Positions 23,901-35,555 are shown, counted from the stretch's first letter. The stretch is DNA of 64,000 bases from Medicago truncatula (GCF_003473485.1 NC_053048.1:30872755-30936754), one strand, 5' to 3'. A program made the numbers and translations. The notes: generated by a model from the letters alone, not told the origin.

Positions 23901-25124
23901 GGGTTTTAGAATCGAGTGTTTGGCTCCTTTATAAGTGGCGCCGACTCATAATTTAAAATTCGGACGGAAAATTGAACCAGCAAATGGAAGTCATGTTTAA
24001 CCAACAATTGAATCACGACGAACAAGTTTTAAATAAATTAATAACAGGATCTAAGGTAGTAAGATTTTATGAGAGTTTGTGGATTTATTGCATTAGAAAG
24101 ACGTTTTATTTATTTATTTATTTCAAAAAAATAAAAAAAGTTTGACTTTATTTTTTTTTAAAGAATAAAAAAAATGTTTGATAGATAATTAATGTAAATC
24201 ATAATTTATAAAGTAAATGGTTAAATATGTTTTTTATCAATGTAATATTTATAAGTACGGAAACCGTTTGTTGAATGTGTAATTGACTGAAAACAATCTT
24301 TTAATAGGAATCAAACAACGCAAAATGATGTTAAATCAAACAACTGCATAAAACTATAAACTACACAATTTATGTGACACTAATTTAGATAGAAAAAGGG
24401 AAAAATAATGCAGAGAGGTAATTCTAGCTAAAAAAAACACCTAAAATCATCCCTGTTTGATGAGTAAGAAAGAAAGAACAAAAACTTAGTTACCTTCTTT
24501 CTCTTCTTCTTTCATATATCAACACTGTGATTTGAAGAATGAAATGGAAGTGGGTGGAAAACACAATAAAGAGAAGTTTGAATTGTATTTTAGTATTTTT
24601 TATTTTTGTACTTTTTTTGTTGACAATTTCTTTCACTACTAAAAAACAAAAATTAGTGAGGGAAATTTAGTGAGGGAAAACATAAAATCCTTCTCCAATT
24701 CCGTCATTAAATTTTACGACCAAAGAATTTGTGAGGAATTTTATATTTTCCGTCACAAATTTTCCTCCCTAATTTTACTTTTCCTAGTAGTTTCAGACAA
24801 CTTGTTCATAACGGTTGAACAAAAGTTCTTTATCAAAACATTTAACTTTAATCCAACACAAAAAGATATTGTGAAGTTAAACTATAAAGAATTAGACACA
24901 AACTTATACTAATTGACTATCAACTTTGATAGCTAGTCCAGTCCACTCCACACTCCATAGTGTATTTTATAATATCAATGAGAGAACATCTTTCACTATA
25001 ATCATTTGATTACGACACTCAAGGTATCCACTTCAAGATTTCACAATGCATCAATCTTAGTAAGTCCATTACTCCCATCAATACTCGGCTACCAGACAAT
25101 GACATTCCCATCACTTACCTAGTG
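23901..25124. other. Gene-free AT-rich stretch
   Basis: No gene is supported apart from the mini-CACTA element at 24634-24790. A short open frame across 24670-24912 is made mostly of that element. Confidence 0.45.
24634..24790. mobile_element. Miniature CACTA element
   Basis: It begins CACTACTAAAAAAC and ends CCTAGTAG, with TTT on both sides (24631-24633 and 24791-24793) as a 3-bp target-site duplication. Inside are subterminal repeats of 'ttagtgaggga' and 'aatttgtgagg' with complementary copies near the right end. The 157-bp size and lack of coding capacity make it a non-autonomous CACTA (En/Spm) derivative. Confidence 0.75.
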
Positions 25125-26060
25125 GAACAACCATGATGATCTATGTTGAACTAAAATGGGTTTTGTTCAATACAAGTGATGTTTTGATGATAACAAAGTA
25201 TAAAAGAAAAATTGAATATGCTTATGTGTGTTTAAGTATATGCAGGATAAGAGAAATAAATTCACAATATTAAATAAAGTTTTTATCTTGAAAGAACAAG
25301 ACCATGAGCACACTTAAAAGCATTTGAACTTTGAAGAGAAGCTGATGTTTTGGACCAAAATCCGAAGGATACAGGCCACTAAAGGACTAAAAGACTTGGA
25401 CTTTGAAGAAATGAAGCATTTAAAGGACTCAGACTCTGAAGGCCATGTCAACATCAGAAGACTCTGACTAGTTTTGTCATCTTTTGAAAAGGTCACTATC
25501 AGACTCAGATAATATAGTTTGTTCTCTTGTGACCACGTGAAGAAACAAACAAAGAACTTCAAATGACCTTTCAACGACATTAATCATATAAAGAAACATT
25601 CCAACATCTATGATCAAGCTTAAGGACTCAAATAGTGCGTTGACACCTCTTCAACGTCTCTCAGATTTCTCTCTCTGTAAAGAGCTGAAGACTTGAAGAA
25701 ATTAACAAGACTCAACATAGAATTTCTTACGGACTTTGTAAATAAAGGTTGTTGACAACATTAGGTGTTGTACATCCAGAGTTTTGCGTTTCTATATGAC
25801 TAATATAAAGTCATTTCTAGAATCATAACTCTCTAATCATAACTCTCGATAAAACAATATAATCGTATTCACACTACTTAATTGATTCACACTACTTGAT
25901 TGCTTTACATCATGATCTAGATTACTCTCAATTTTGAGGATATTAAAAAGTATTTCCAAATCATGTTCTTGGTATTTTTTCTTTAAAAATTTCCTTTTCT
26001 AAAAGAACATATCACTTTTCTTTTTAAGTTTAGTGTATTAAACACCAACATGGATTCTTC
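25125..26060 (+). repeat. LTR-like repeat, probably solo LTR remnant
   Basis: It contains 'gttttgatgataacaaag', a phrase common at the start of legume LTRs, then a long non-coding stretch ending with 'cactttt...agtgtattaaacacc'. No gag or pol is found on either side. Borders are approximate. Confidence 0.4.
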
Positions 26061-27080
26061 CTCTACATAAAAATAGTGAAGGATCTATGATGAGAGTATT
26101 AAGAACAACCACCGTTGGATAACGAGACAAAGTCGGGTGCAAAGATTCGTTGTAATAGATTTCTCTCAAGTGGTTGGAAGCCTGTTTTGAAGTAAACTCC
26201 ATACTATTGCTAGGAGTCTAGGACTGTATTCAAACATCGATTATAGCATAGCGGAATTGGAACAAGCCACTATTGTTCCAGGTTACACTATCTAGTATAA
26301 AATGTTGTCAAATATAACACTGTAACAGAGGAATGTGAGCAAATCGCTATTTTCTGAGATTCACAATCATCAACCTTGCATCTTACTATGATGTGTGATC
26401 TTTTCAACAAATTTTATTATTTCATCTCCGACGACAATAATGGACTTGAACGGCAAGGTATGGACGGAGGACATTGAAATTGTTTTTGGTCCAAAAATGA
26501 TCCAACAGTCATAAATGAAGAACGAAAGCACATTGTTTATCTTATGAATGAATACTTGTTTCATCACAATCAGCTTATAACAACAGAGTACAAAATAAAC
26601 TACGAGTCTATGACCATCCAAATCACTTAAACATAACCTTAGCTTTTTGACTCTCTCTATTGCCTTCTCACCTTTCAATCATTTTTTCTTACTTTTTCAT
26701 CTTCGTTTTTAATTACTCTACTTTCTTTAGAGCCAACAATAACTATCATTCTCTACTGCTCTTAGATTTATATCATATGAACATCTTATATATGATTACC
26801 TTTTATTTACTTGGAGAAAGAAGTACTACTAATAACACTTTAGGTGCTGTACATTTATTGAAGAAGATAGAATATTGATGATAATTAAAAAGAAACCATT
26901 CCCAAATTTCATAACATTTTGCAGGAACATAATAAAAATTGATCTAATAGAGTATCCCTACTATCAAATGTCATAATTCAGCAAATTAATATGGTAAAAC
27001 TCTTTCAACATAACTCGGCCATTCGATAGCGTGGCGTGCGTAACTTTCCATAGAGGGTGCGCGTGCATTTGAAAAAATAA
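26061..27080. other. Gene-free stretch before the tRNA gene
   Basis: No gene is supported. Parts near 26500-26900 resemble 3' flanks of DUF674 loci ('cttatgaatgaatacttg', 'ggagaaagaagtactac'; compare 14380-14420 and 14790). A DUF674 copy may once have stood here and been lost. Confidence 0.4.
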
Positions 27081-27084
27081 TAAA

Positions 27085-27090
27085 GAAAAC
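27085..27090 (-). terminator. Pol III terminator of the tRNA-Leu gene
   Basis: On the minus strand a TTTT run follows three bases after the tRNA 3' end, the usual RNA polymerase III stop signal. Confidence 0.65.
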
Positions 27091-27092
27091 AT

Positions 27093-27172
27093 GTTGAGAG
27101 TGGGATTTGAACCCACACCCTATCGGACCAGAACCTTAATCTGGCGCCTTAGACCAACTCGGCCATCTCAAC
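27093..27172 (-). tRNA. tRNA-Leu (anticodon AAG)
   Basis: The minus strand begins GTTGAGATGGCCGAGTTGGT and ends with TCTCAAC, pairing as a 7-bp acceptor stem. The D region carries the A-box (TGGCCGAGTTGG) and the T arm the B-box (GGGTTCAAATCCC). The anticodon stem CAGA/TCTG closes the loop TTAAGGT, giving AAG, read as IAG for CUU/CUC leucine codons. A long variable arm is present, as expected for tRNA-Leu. No encoded CCA, as is normal in nuclear genes. It looks intact. Confidence 0.92.
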
Positions 27173-27315
27173 TTGATGCTTCTTTCACCGAATCAAATAT
27201 TAATAACTATATAATCATATTTCAAAACACAACTAGAATAACATAGCAAAACATGTGTGATTTTGTTATCGTTCCCCAGTCTGAGAAGTAAAGGCAAAGA
27301 AAAAGGTAGAAAGCT

Positions 27316-27462
27316 ATGAAGAAGAACCAAAACTCGAACCTGATCTCATCCGACGACGTAGCCATAAACTGCCTTGCACGGGTCCCACGCTCTCACCACA
27401 CAACCCTCACCCTCGTTTCCAAACCAATCCATTCACTCCTCTCTTCTTCACCACTTGCGTAA
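27316..27462 (+). pseudogene. F-box (kelch-type) N-terminal fragment
   Basis: Reads MKKNQNSNLISSDDVAINCL, then ARVPRSHHTTLTLVSKPIHS and LLSSSPLA before TAA (49 codons). The pattern 'DDVA.NCLARVPRS.H.TL.LVSK..RSLLSS' is the F-box of plant F-box/kelch proteins, which bind SKP1 in SCF ubiquitin ligases. The kelch repeats are missing. The sequence stops right where a DUF674 fragment begins, so this is a chimeric relic. Confidence 0.75.
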
Positions 27463-27479
27463 AAACCTTTTTAATGACA

Positions 27480-27557
27480 GATTTTATAAATATGTTGATC
27501 CTAAATCCTATCTCAGGAGGATTTGCTAGAGGACCGATAACATTCAAGGTGACAAAC
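27480..27557 (+). pseudogene. Small DUF674 exon 2 fragment, + strand
   Basis: The text reads FYKYVDPKS, then after a small frame change ISGGFARGPITFKVTN, matching the family segment LYKFVDPKSPISGGFSRGPL of locus F. It is only about 78 bases long and on the opposite strand from its neighbours. It lies immediately after the F-box fragment. Confidence 0.75.
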
Positions 27558-28291
27558 CCCCTTCCAACGGAAAACATCCCATATTTATTTCAGCCATATC
27601 ACAATATAGCAGAGATAACCCTAGCAAAACCCTTGATTGTTTTCCTTACAATGATAATCTAGAGAAGGAGAAGTCCTAGCAGGGAATTCGATAGGAGTTT
27701 TTTTGTTCATAGTTTTGCTATCTGCTCTCCATTTCTTAATCTGCAGAACAATACCTTCCTATTAATTAGAATTGGGGGGATGGAAGTCTAACAAATTAAT
27801 GGCAGTCCTCCCCATTCAGTAACCAAGTGATTCAACATCTGCTTGAATGGAATTTAACATAAGTTAAGGACTTCAAATTGCATCGACTTTTGTCTAACTT
27901 TTATTATGCCGCGGTTTCGCATATTAAGGCATTGGAATTAATTATGGACCAATACTATCTTTCAAAAAAAAATATAACTGAAGTAACAAAATGTATATTT
28001 GTGAAAAGGAAAATAAAACGAAACGCTAACAAGACATGACAATAGAGGAACATACTCCCCTTAGTCTTTTCACAAGAAGTAAACCATGACAGAATACCAA
28101 AATAAACTATGATCATCCAAATCACTAAAACAAAACCACATATTTCAAACACCAAAATAGAAATATCCTTTCTCATAACCATCCTCCGTAATCAGTTATC
28201 ACACCATAGTTACAGGAAATAATGTTGATGATAAATGAAAAAGAACAATCCTCTAATCAGTTATCACTCACACCATAGGTTATCTCGAGCT
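27558..28291. other. 3' flank of locus E
   Basis: No gene. The sequence is homologous to the 3' flank of locus D (from about 20360) and in part to that of B, supporting a shared duplication unit. Confidence 0.5.
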
Positions 28292-28362
28292 TCATTTTTC
28301 TACCTTTGGCTTCTTTAAGGGTCTAGCATTAGATGACAAATTAGCCTGAACAGATCTACTTC
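28292..28362 (-). other. Alternative 3'-terminal exon of locus E
   Basis: The acceptor catggcag precedes 28362. Joined to exon 3 (last base 29028) it reads in frame GSRSVQANLSSNARPLKKPK, VEK and stop. Locus E is intact, so this is one of the best copies in which to test use of the alternative ending. The donor here (TTG|GTTAGT) is weaker than the ATAG|GTTAGT of A, B, C, D and H. Confidence 0.58.
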
Positions 28363-29022
28363 CTGCCATGTACATGCACATATAATAAAGAAGTAGTTAG
28401 TACATATTCAAAACTATTTAACAAACCAGTGACCAAGATTACACACCCTTTATGACTGTCACTCTCTTCCCTTCTCACCTTTTGTTCATTTTTAATTACT
28501 TAATTTTATTGACAGTAAGTGTCCTTACTCCCCATTACCCTTAGATCATATAAACATCCAATATACATACAGTTACCTTATGGAAAATTAGTACTACTTG
28601 TTATATTAAATGCAGTCATCTAATATTAGCAGTCATCTAATATTTTTATAAGCATGAGTTGTGAAAATAGTCGGTAATTTCTCCTTCTTAATTGTTATAT
28701 TAAAAATGTGTTAGTGAATTAGTGCCTATGTTAGTTTAGAAACAAGTATTTCAAATATGAAAATAGTATGCAGGCACAACCAGTCAATTTTAAAGATAAT
28801 ATACAAACAAGGGCTAAATATGTTATTGGTCTCTCTAAATATACCAACTTCCATTTTTAATCACTCTTCAAATTCCTTCAAAATTTGGTCTCTAAATTCT
28901 GGTTAACAATACTTCACTGAACGTGTTCGAAGCGACTATTTTTGAAAAATTTTATCGATGAACTTTAAAATTGTGTTTATTATAATTATAATGTAGGATG
29001 AGATTATGTTTGGTCTAATATA

Positions 29023-30574
29023 CTAACCAATGAACTGGTTGAGGCCGTTTGTCAAGGCAGATTTTGAGGTCAATGAAGCTCTAAGTATGCCGAGACCCTG
29101 CAACCACATGAAATCAAATATGGTGAGTTGTTATGAATCTAATACAAGAAATATTAAAATGAAAGACTAACACACTCCCATTTACCTCCTTCTGGCCAAT
29201 ATTAAGGACCATTTCCTCCACGTCATTAAGTGAGACCTTCATTCTTTCAAGATATGAAATACCATCAATGGATGACATTGGAGTCACAACCAATTCGTCT
29301 GTCACCATAAACGTTAATGATGCTCCAGCATATCCACCAGAAATAGGGGATTTAGGATCAATAAATTTGTATGACGTATTTTTTTCCTTATAATTGTTTT
29401 TAGGTATCGGTAATATCTGGTGTCTGAGTTCAGATTGAGCAGAAATGGTTGGACTGGTTAGTATGTCTTTGAAAAGCTGTGACCTCAAACACTTGTCTGA
29501 ACTCAATTCAGTCACGCTCTTGTATAAATTATCAATGCAGCTTACAAAAGAGAATCCTTGGCGAGTATGCAACACTGCTCCTAAGGGGAAAGTGAGAAAA
29601 CTAAAAACGAAGTCAGCGAAATCTTCCTCTGCTTCAACAAACAAAATCTGTTTATTTGATTTTCTTCTCAGTACTTTCACAACCATTTCATCAGATTCTT
29701 CCTTTTCTTTACCAATATTAACTTCCAATTGGTTACTTAGAACTAAATCTTCAACAAAATGTTCCTTTTTAAATATAAAGTCCGACAAAGGAGTTTTTGA
29801 GACCAAAGACAATTTGAGAAGATCAACCACCTATTCAAACCACATATTGAAGAATTAGTGAGATAAAAAACAATAATAATAATAATAATCAACAAAAAAC
29901 ATGTCATACAAAAAGAACAAGAAACATACCTCTTTCTTGGTGATGTTGATACTAACGGTTTGTTTATCAATAGCATCAATGTCATTGACTCCAAGCTTCT
30001 GAAGGAGATTTAAACTTGCCGTAACAACATTGGGCATAACATAGAGATCATCAGATATGATAAACGTTGACATTTCCTTAACAAAACCGATTTCTTTACT
30101 CAAAATCCGGGATTTTTCTCGGTTCAACGGCTTTCCACAAATACATTTTTGATTCCTAAAGTAACTCAAACAGTACTTATGGTCAACAGATAAACATGAA
30201 ACGTTCTCACAGAGGTAGTAGGACTTCAAGGACTCAGTATTGTCAATGTTCAATTTCATATTCCAGCAATAAGCTTCCGCTGAGTTGTTAGGATTGAGTA
30301 GCATTTCCTTGCAGGTGTGTGACCAAAGATATTGTGTATCAAGATCTGACACACTTTGATACAATGAGCTAATGCTGCCAAATTTCACTGATTCAATATT
30401 TGAGTCCTTTGCCACGAGTTTTGCAATGGTCCCTAAAGGCAATGATAAGAAGCTCAAAAGAACATCAACAAAATCCTTTCCTGCCTCTGCAAACAGAACT
30501 TTGTTTTTCTCCTTCAGCACCACAACTCTAAGGGAAACTTTGTCGACTTGCTCAGCTGAGGAATTTTCAGCCAT
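29023..30574 (-). CDS. DUF674 family protein, locus E (intact)
   Basis: Exons 30574-29930 (215 codons), 29830-29186 (215 codons) and 29097-29023 (24 codons plus TAG) give 454 aa. All introns are GT-AG and phase 0. Exon 1: MAENSSAEQVDKVSLRVVV, LFAEAGKDFVDVLLSFLSLP, a cysteine set (CENVSC ... CICG), TFIISDDLYVMPNVV and ITKKE. Exon 2: VVDLLKLSLVSKTPLSDF, LFVEAEEDFADFVFSFLTFP, DPKSPISGGY and VTDELVVTPMSSIDGISYLE. Exon 3: GLGILRASLTSKSALTNGLN. The short C-half spacer (IPKNNYKEKN) groups it with B and D. Its 5' and 3' flanks are shared with D, and its 3' flank also with B. No lesion is visible; function unknown. Confidence 0.92.
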
Positions 30575-30734
30575 GGTAAGAATCTCAGAACACAGTCAGA
30601 TAACCTGCAACAAATTTAAAGGAATTTTTTGATAAGCTTATAACTTGTTTAATTACGCTTTCCTGTTCAAGTAACCTGTAACAAACAAGGTTATACTGTC
30701 AAGTGTCAACCACATTTATCACATATGCAGGTTG

Positions 30735-30990
30735 TTACTAATGACACTATCTGGAATGAATCAGTTTCCTTAAAATTGTCTCGTTTTTGCTTAGCGGTTA
30801 CTCTGTTACCGGATTTCTACAAAAGATATTTTGGTTCAGCAGGAGTATTTCAACAAAATTCTAATGTGTTTCAGTGGTCGCGGATCAATGGAAAGCATTC
30901 GCCATCTATTCGTGGGGTGATTTCTTTGTGTCCATTTGGGTGTTGGTCGGACAATTGATAAGTGTTCGCTTGTGCGCTATGAAGCATAGA
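30735..30990 (+). mobile_element. LINE zf-RVT fragment
   Basis: The + strand reads DTIWNESVSLKLSRF and, after a frame change, CGGSMESIRHLFVG. This matches the zinc-binding tail of plant LINE reverse transcriptases (.IW...VPLKVS.F.WRLL...L.T..NL...GV ... CG..ES..HLF..C). It is frameshifted and isolated. Confidence 0.65.
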
Positions 30991-31125
30991 TACGGGCATG
31001 GACACCGGACATCACACCGACAATGCTAATAATTTTAGAAAATCACATAATTCAATATAATTATATGTGTCGGTGTCTGACAACACGCTTAATACGAGGA
31101 GTGTCCGTACTTCATAGCTTGTGCG
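30975..31125. mobile_element. Short palindromic MITE-like element
   Basis: Inverted arms: 'tatgaagcatagatacggg...acaccggacatcacaccgaca' on the left and 'tgtcggtgtctgacaac...gtgtccgtacttcatagctt' on the right. They form an imperfect hairpin of about 150 bp with no coding content. Confidence 0.55.
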
Positions 31126-31974
31126 TGGTAATTTGGAAGGAACGAAATTATAGCTTTTTTCGACAAAAGGAAGACTCGATACAACATTAAATTTATTAAG
31201 CAAATCTATTATCTTATTCATGGTTGAAAGCAAAACACTAAGTTACAGATTTTGTGTGCTAGAACCTTTCGATTAATTAATTGATTATATTTTAACATGT
31301 TATAAAAATAATGAAAAGAAAATACCTAGAAATAACAAGAGCTATAACGAGAAAAGAAAACAACGAGAAAGAGAAGAGAAGGTGAAGAAAAAAAAAAAAA
31401 GTTGCCGTAAATTTTAGTTGCCGCATATATTTAAAAATTAAAACACGAAGAGACATGATAATAGAAAGAAGAAAAAGAAAAACTTGATAAACCTGAATAA
31501 TAAGGTGGGAGCCTGGGAGGAGCGGGAAAAGGACGGTAACAGCTTTGTGTCGTTTGGGTTTTTCTTGATTAGCGAGGGACGACCAATAATATGGACATGA
31601 AAATTTTTCAAAATTTTAGCGAGGTTGTACAATGACTAGGCATTTAATTTTATTTCCTATTTTTTTAATTTATTTGGATTTCTTTTTTAAAAACTTAATT
31701 TGAAGAATTAAAAATATTAAAAAAACTTTATATATGCGAACTTGATGACACATTAACCATAAATGGTAAAAGATACTACTTTATAATATTTATTGACAAT
31801 TGCAATTTTGAAAAATAAAAACTGATAAGCTTGACATGTTCAATTTTTGTAACATAAATTGAAATTTATTTTAAATATAGTACATAAGTCTATGAACAAA
31901 ATATCAAATTATAACGTTATGAAGAAAAGACAACCTAATTTATCTTATTTTCGAACTTAGTATTGTATTGTCTA
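31126..31974. other. Upstream flank of locus E and spacer
   Basis: No gene. 31340-31520 repeats the sequence upstream of locus D (agagaagagaaggtg...tgccgcatatatttaaa), showing that the duplication included the upstream region. Confidence 0.5.
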
Positions 31975-32475
31975 TGTTCGGATTCTAGACCCCAAAAGAG
32001 TTAAACTCACTAGTAAAGTCTATGAATGTATATTCATTGGATATGACATAAATAACAAAGCATCTAGGTTTTATGACTGATATGCTAAAGTGATTATATA
32101 ATCAAATGATTTTGATATCTATGAAAATGAATACCCTTGTAAATTAAAGAAGAGAAATGTTAACTAGTGATGGGCACTAGTAGGGGTAAAATAAATTCCC
32201 CTTTTAAATTAGGAGCTAGTGGGAGCACTACATTGATCACGGTCCTGTAATAAAAAATAAAAAAAAATAGTTAAGAAAACATCATACGAGATGTTATAGA
32301 ACCTCGAAGAGATAAGAAAGCAAGAACTGCTAAAGAGTATGGACTCAATTATATGGTTTATATATTGAAAGATGATCCATTAATCCTTAAAGAAGTTATA
32401 TCCTTGTTGTATTCTGAATTAATGCAAGAAATTATAAATGATTAAATGGATTTACTAGAGTCTAACAAAACATAG
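31975..32475 (+). mobile_element. Ty1/copia pol relic (integrase end to RT start)
   Basis: Reads PKRVKLTSKVYECIFIGYD, then NKASRFYD with stops, and further on RRDKKARTAKEYGLNYMVYI, LKDDPLILKEVIS and EIIND.MDLLESNKT. These match the copia order 'K.....C.FIGY', 'RRSKR.R....G.DF..YL', 'DDP.....A'. No LTRs are found beside it. Confidence 0.75.
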
Positions 32476-33950
32476 ACACTTAATATATTTTCCTCCTAGT
32501 TGCAAACCAATCGGCTGTATTTTTTGGGAAGGAGAATTTTATTAATCACATCACATTAACCGTTTAGTAACAATCAAAATATTAAATTGTATGATTGCCC
32601 AGTGAAACGGTATTCCCTCATCCCCAACGGAAATTGGATGAATTTACAACAAATAACTGAAAAGTTAGTTGATAGTTGATAAGTTAATCGATTGAATTTG
32701 CAGGGATTTAGCAAACTTAACACTTTTATTAACTTATAAATAAGAATGACATAAAAAAATATTTAATTGATTTTGAAATAAAATAATAGTTATTAAACGA
32801 GTCTTTTTTCTTTGTACAAAAACGAGTCTTTTTTAATTGTAAAGGTTACTCCCTCATTCTTTTTATTTTTTTATTTTGAAAGAAAAGGTTACTCCCTCTT
32901 GTCTAGCAACCAAACACAAATATGTACATTCTAAAAAAAAGTTAGTTGACTGCATTTGATTGATGATGATGATACTAAATGATAGTAGTATTATAATAAG
33001 ACAAATTCTATGGTACATCTAATATTTTGAGTGTACCAGTACACCAAACATTAAATTAATAATTAAATTCTATTATTGACAATTATAATAATTAAATTTT
33101 ATTTACCAAAAGCGTCGATGAAATAAAAAAAAAAAAATTTAATTTTTATTGCTCATAATGAAGAATATTAATTATTTTTTATGAGAAAATGTTAAAAATT
33201 TAATATAATTCATATAAACAATGAAATGATGTTTTTTTTTCTCATGAGATAATGTTTTCTAAAATATAAATAATGACAAATAACAACTTATTTCATAAAA
33301 TAATCATTAATTTATAAATTTATAAAGCAGAGTATCGGTACACCTCAATTTATGAGATGTACCGTTAAAGGTCCATGATAATAATGACAATGTTTTATTT
33401 TTTTGTCCTTCTCTTAAAAATTGAACATCGAAAACATCTACTACTACTATGTATAAAAGTTGGAAAACGATTCAAAATAACATCAAACTTCTTCTTCTTC
33501 ATTTAATTTAGGATTTCCATATCCTTCATTATCATAAATCGAATCCTATTAATTTGTGGATAACATAGGCCTTGTCAGCTTGCAAACAGATCCAAAGAAC
33601 TATCCGTCCCTCATCTAAGCTTTTGCATCAGAAATATTTACCCATTGATGAACTATATAGTCTAATTTAATTTAAATACTGTTTTAGGTAAATAAGATTG
33701 CAATGAAAATTTAATTTCATCAAAAGATCATAAAGTGTTACAATGAAGAGACATACATTCCATTGAGTTATTTGGACGACAATAATCATCAACTGATGAA
33801 TCATATAAAAGTTGTGGTGGCAGGATTCACCAAGAAGACAATACTTTAGACAAAATTATTACTACCCTCGATCGAATACTACCATGCAGCCACAATAGTG
33901 CTCTAATATTATTGAAGAGCATTCTAAGCTTTCAATGAACTATGTAATGC
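32476..33950. other. Gene-free stretch downstream of locus F
   Basis: No gene. It holds the inverted-repeat element at 33009-33372 and AT-rich sequence. Unlike A, B, C, D, E, G and H, no KKPK tail exon was found downstream of locus F. Confidence 0.45.
33009..33372. mobile_element. Inverted-repeat MITE
   Basis: The left arm 'tatggtacatctaatattttgagtgtacc' and right arm 'ggtacacctcaatttatgagatgtaccgtta' are imperfect inverse copies of each other, enclosing about 360 bp of AT-rich non-coding DNA. Confidence 0.6.
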
Positions 33951-35555
33951 CTATGAACTTTTTTCACGCAAGAATTGCTCTATTATGGACAGGCTGAGAC
34001 CATTTGTCAAAGTAGAAGTTGTGGTCAATGAAGCTTTTAAAATCCTGAGACCCTGCATTACCATGAAACCAAATATTGTGAGTTATAAATCTGGTAGAAG
34101 TAATATTAAGATGTAACTATGTAAATGTGTCCGAACTCTAAATTCAAGTTTTAAGCATTGCCTTACCTCCTTACGACCGATCCTTATGACCCTTTCTTCC
34201 ACATCATTAAGGGGGACCTTCATTCTTTCTAAATATGAAACACCAGATATTGACGACATTGGAGTCACAACCAAGTCGTCGGTCACCATGAATGTTAATG
34301 GTCCTCTAGAGAATCCTCCTGATATAGGGGACTTAGGATCAACAAATTTATAAAGTCTAAAATTTCTAACGTGGTAAGGTAACCTCAATATCTGGTTCTT
34401 AAGTCCATACTGATCAGCAATAAAAGGACTAGTTAGTTCGAATTTGAGTTGTTCTGACTTTAAACATCTGTCTGGACTCATATCAACCATGCTCCTATAT
34501 AAATTATCAATGCACCTTAGAAAAGAGAATCCTCCAAACATATGTATAACACTTCCTAATGGAAATGTTAGAAAACTAAATACAAAGTCAGCAAAATCTT
34601 CTTGTGCTTCAACAAACAAAATTTGTTCATTTGACTTTCTCCTGAATACTTTCACAACCATCTCAGCGTTATTGTCATCAGATGGTTCATCTTCTTCACC
34701 AACCCAAAACTCCAATCGGTTTCTTGGGTCTAAGTTTGTTAATTGTTGCTTTGTAAAGATAAAGTTTGTCAAAGGAGTCTTTGAAACCAAAGACAACTTG
34801 AGAAGATCAACAACCTATTCAAAATAGGGGTTTAATAATTAATATGAAAACAATATAATAATGATAATAATAAAAATAACAATAATAATATACAGAAAAT
34901 ATGACATATAACTATAAAAACATGCCTCTTTCGTGCTGATATTGAGGGTTTCTATCACTATAGCGTCAATGTTATTGACTCCAAGCTTCTGAAGAAGATC
35001 TAAACTTGTTCCAACTTCATTCGGCATCACATAAAGATCATCAGAAACTATAAAAGTCGAGGTTTCCTTAACAAATCCGGGTTCTCTAATTGAGTATTTC
35101 ATAAGTTTTTCTTTTTTGAATAGCTTTCCACAAATACATGTTTGATTTCTGAATAAGCTCACACAAGTCCTGTTTTCAATTTTGCAAGAATTGTCCTCAC
35201 AGAAGAAGTAGCAGTTCAAGGGTTCGGTGGTGTTGATGTTCAATTTGAGCTTCCAGCAATAAGGTTGCATGGAGTTTCTTGGCTTAAGTAGCATTTCTTT
35301 GCAGGTATGTGACCATAGATATTGTGGATCAAGATCTTTCACACTTTGATATAGTGAACTCAAACTACCAAATTTCACTGCTTCGATATTTGACTCTTCA
35401 GCCACGAGTCTAGCAATAGTACCTAAAGGAAATGTTAAGAAGCTGAAGAGTGCATCAACAAAATCCTTCCCAGCCTCAGCCAATAGAACTTTGTTTTTCT
35501 CTTTATCGACCAAAACTCTCAAGGTAACTTTGTCAACTTGTTCATCTTCAGCCAT
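33951..35555 (-). CDS. DUF674 family protein, locus F (intact)
   Basis: Exons 35555-34926 (210 codons), 34814-34167 (216 codons) and 34052-33951 (33 codons plus TAG) give 459 aa. The start MAEDEQVDKVTLRVLVDKEK is chosen to match paralogues; an in-frame ATG five codons upstream (35570) is possible. Intron 1 has a GC donor (GAG|GCATGT, 34925-34924). Motifs: LLAEAGKDFVDALFSFLTFP, cysteines CEDNSC/C/CICG, TFIVSDDLYVMPNEVG; then LFVEAQEDFADFVFSFLTFP, DPKSPISGGFSRGPL and VTDDLVVTPMSSISGVSYLE. Exon 3 ends SLSIIEQFLREKSS, a different ending shared in outline with locus I (SLSIMEQFL), and it lacks the donor seen in the A-type exon 3. Intact; function unknown. Confidence 0.92.

Noticed and set aside
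24670..24912. 80-codon + frame
   Set aside because: Largely the mini-CACTA element; no protein features.
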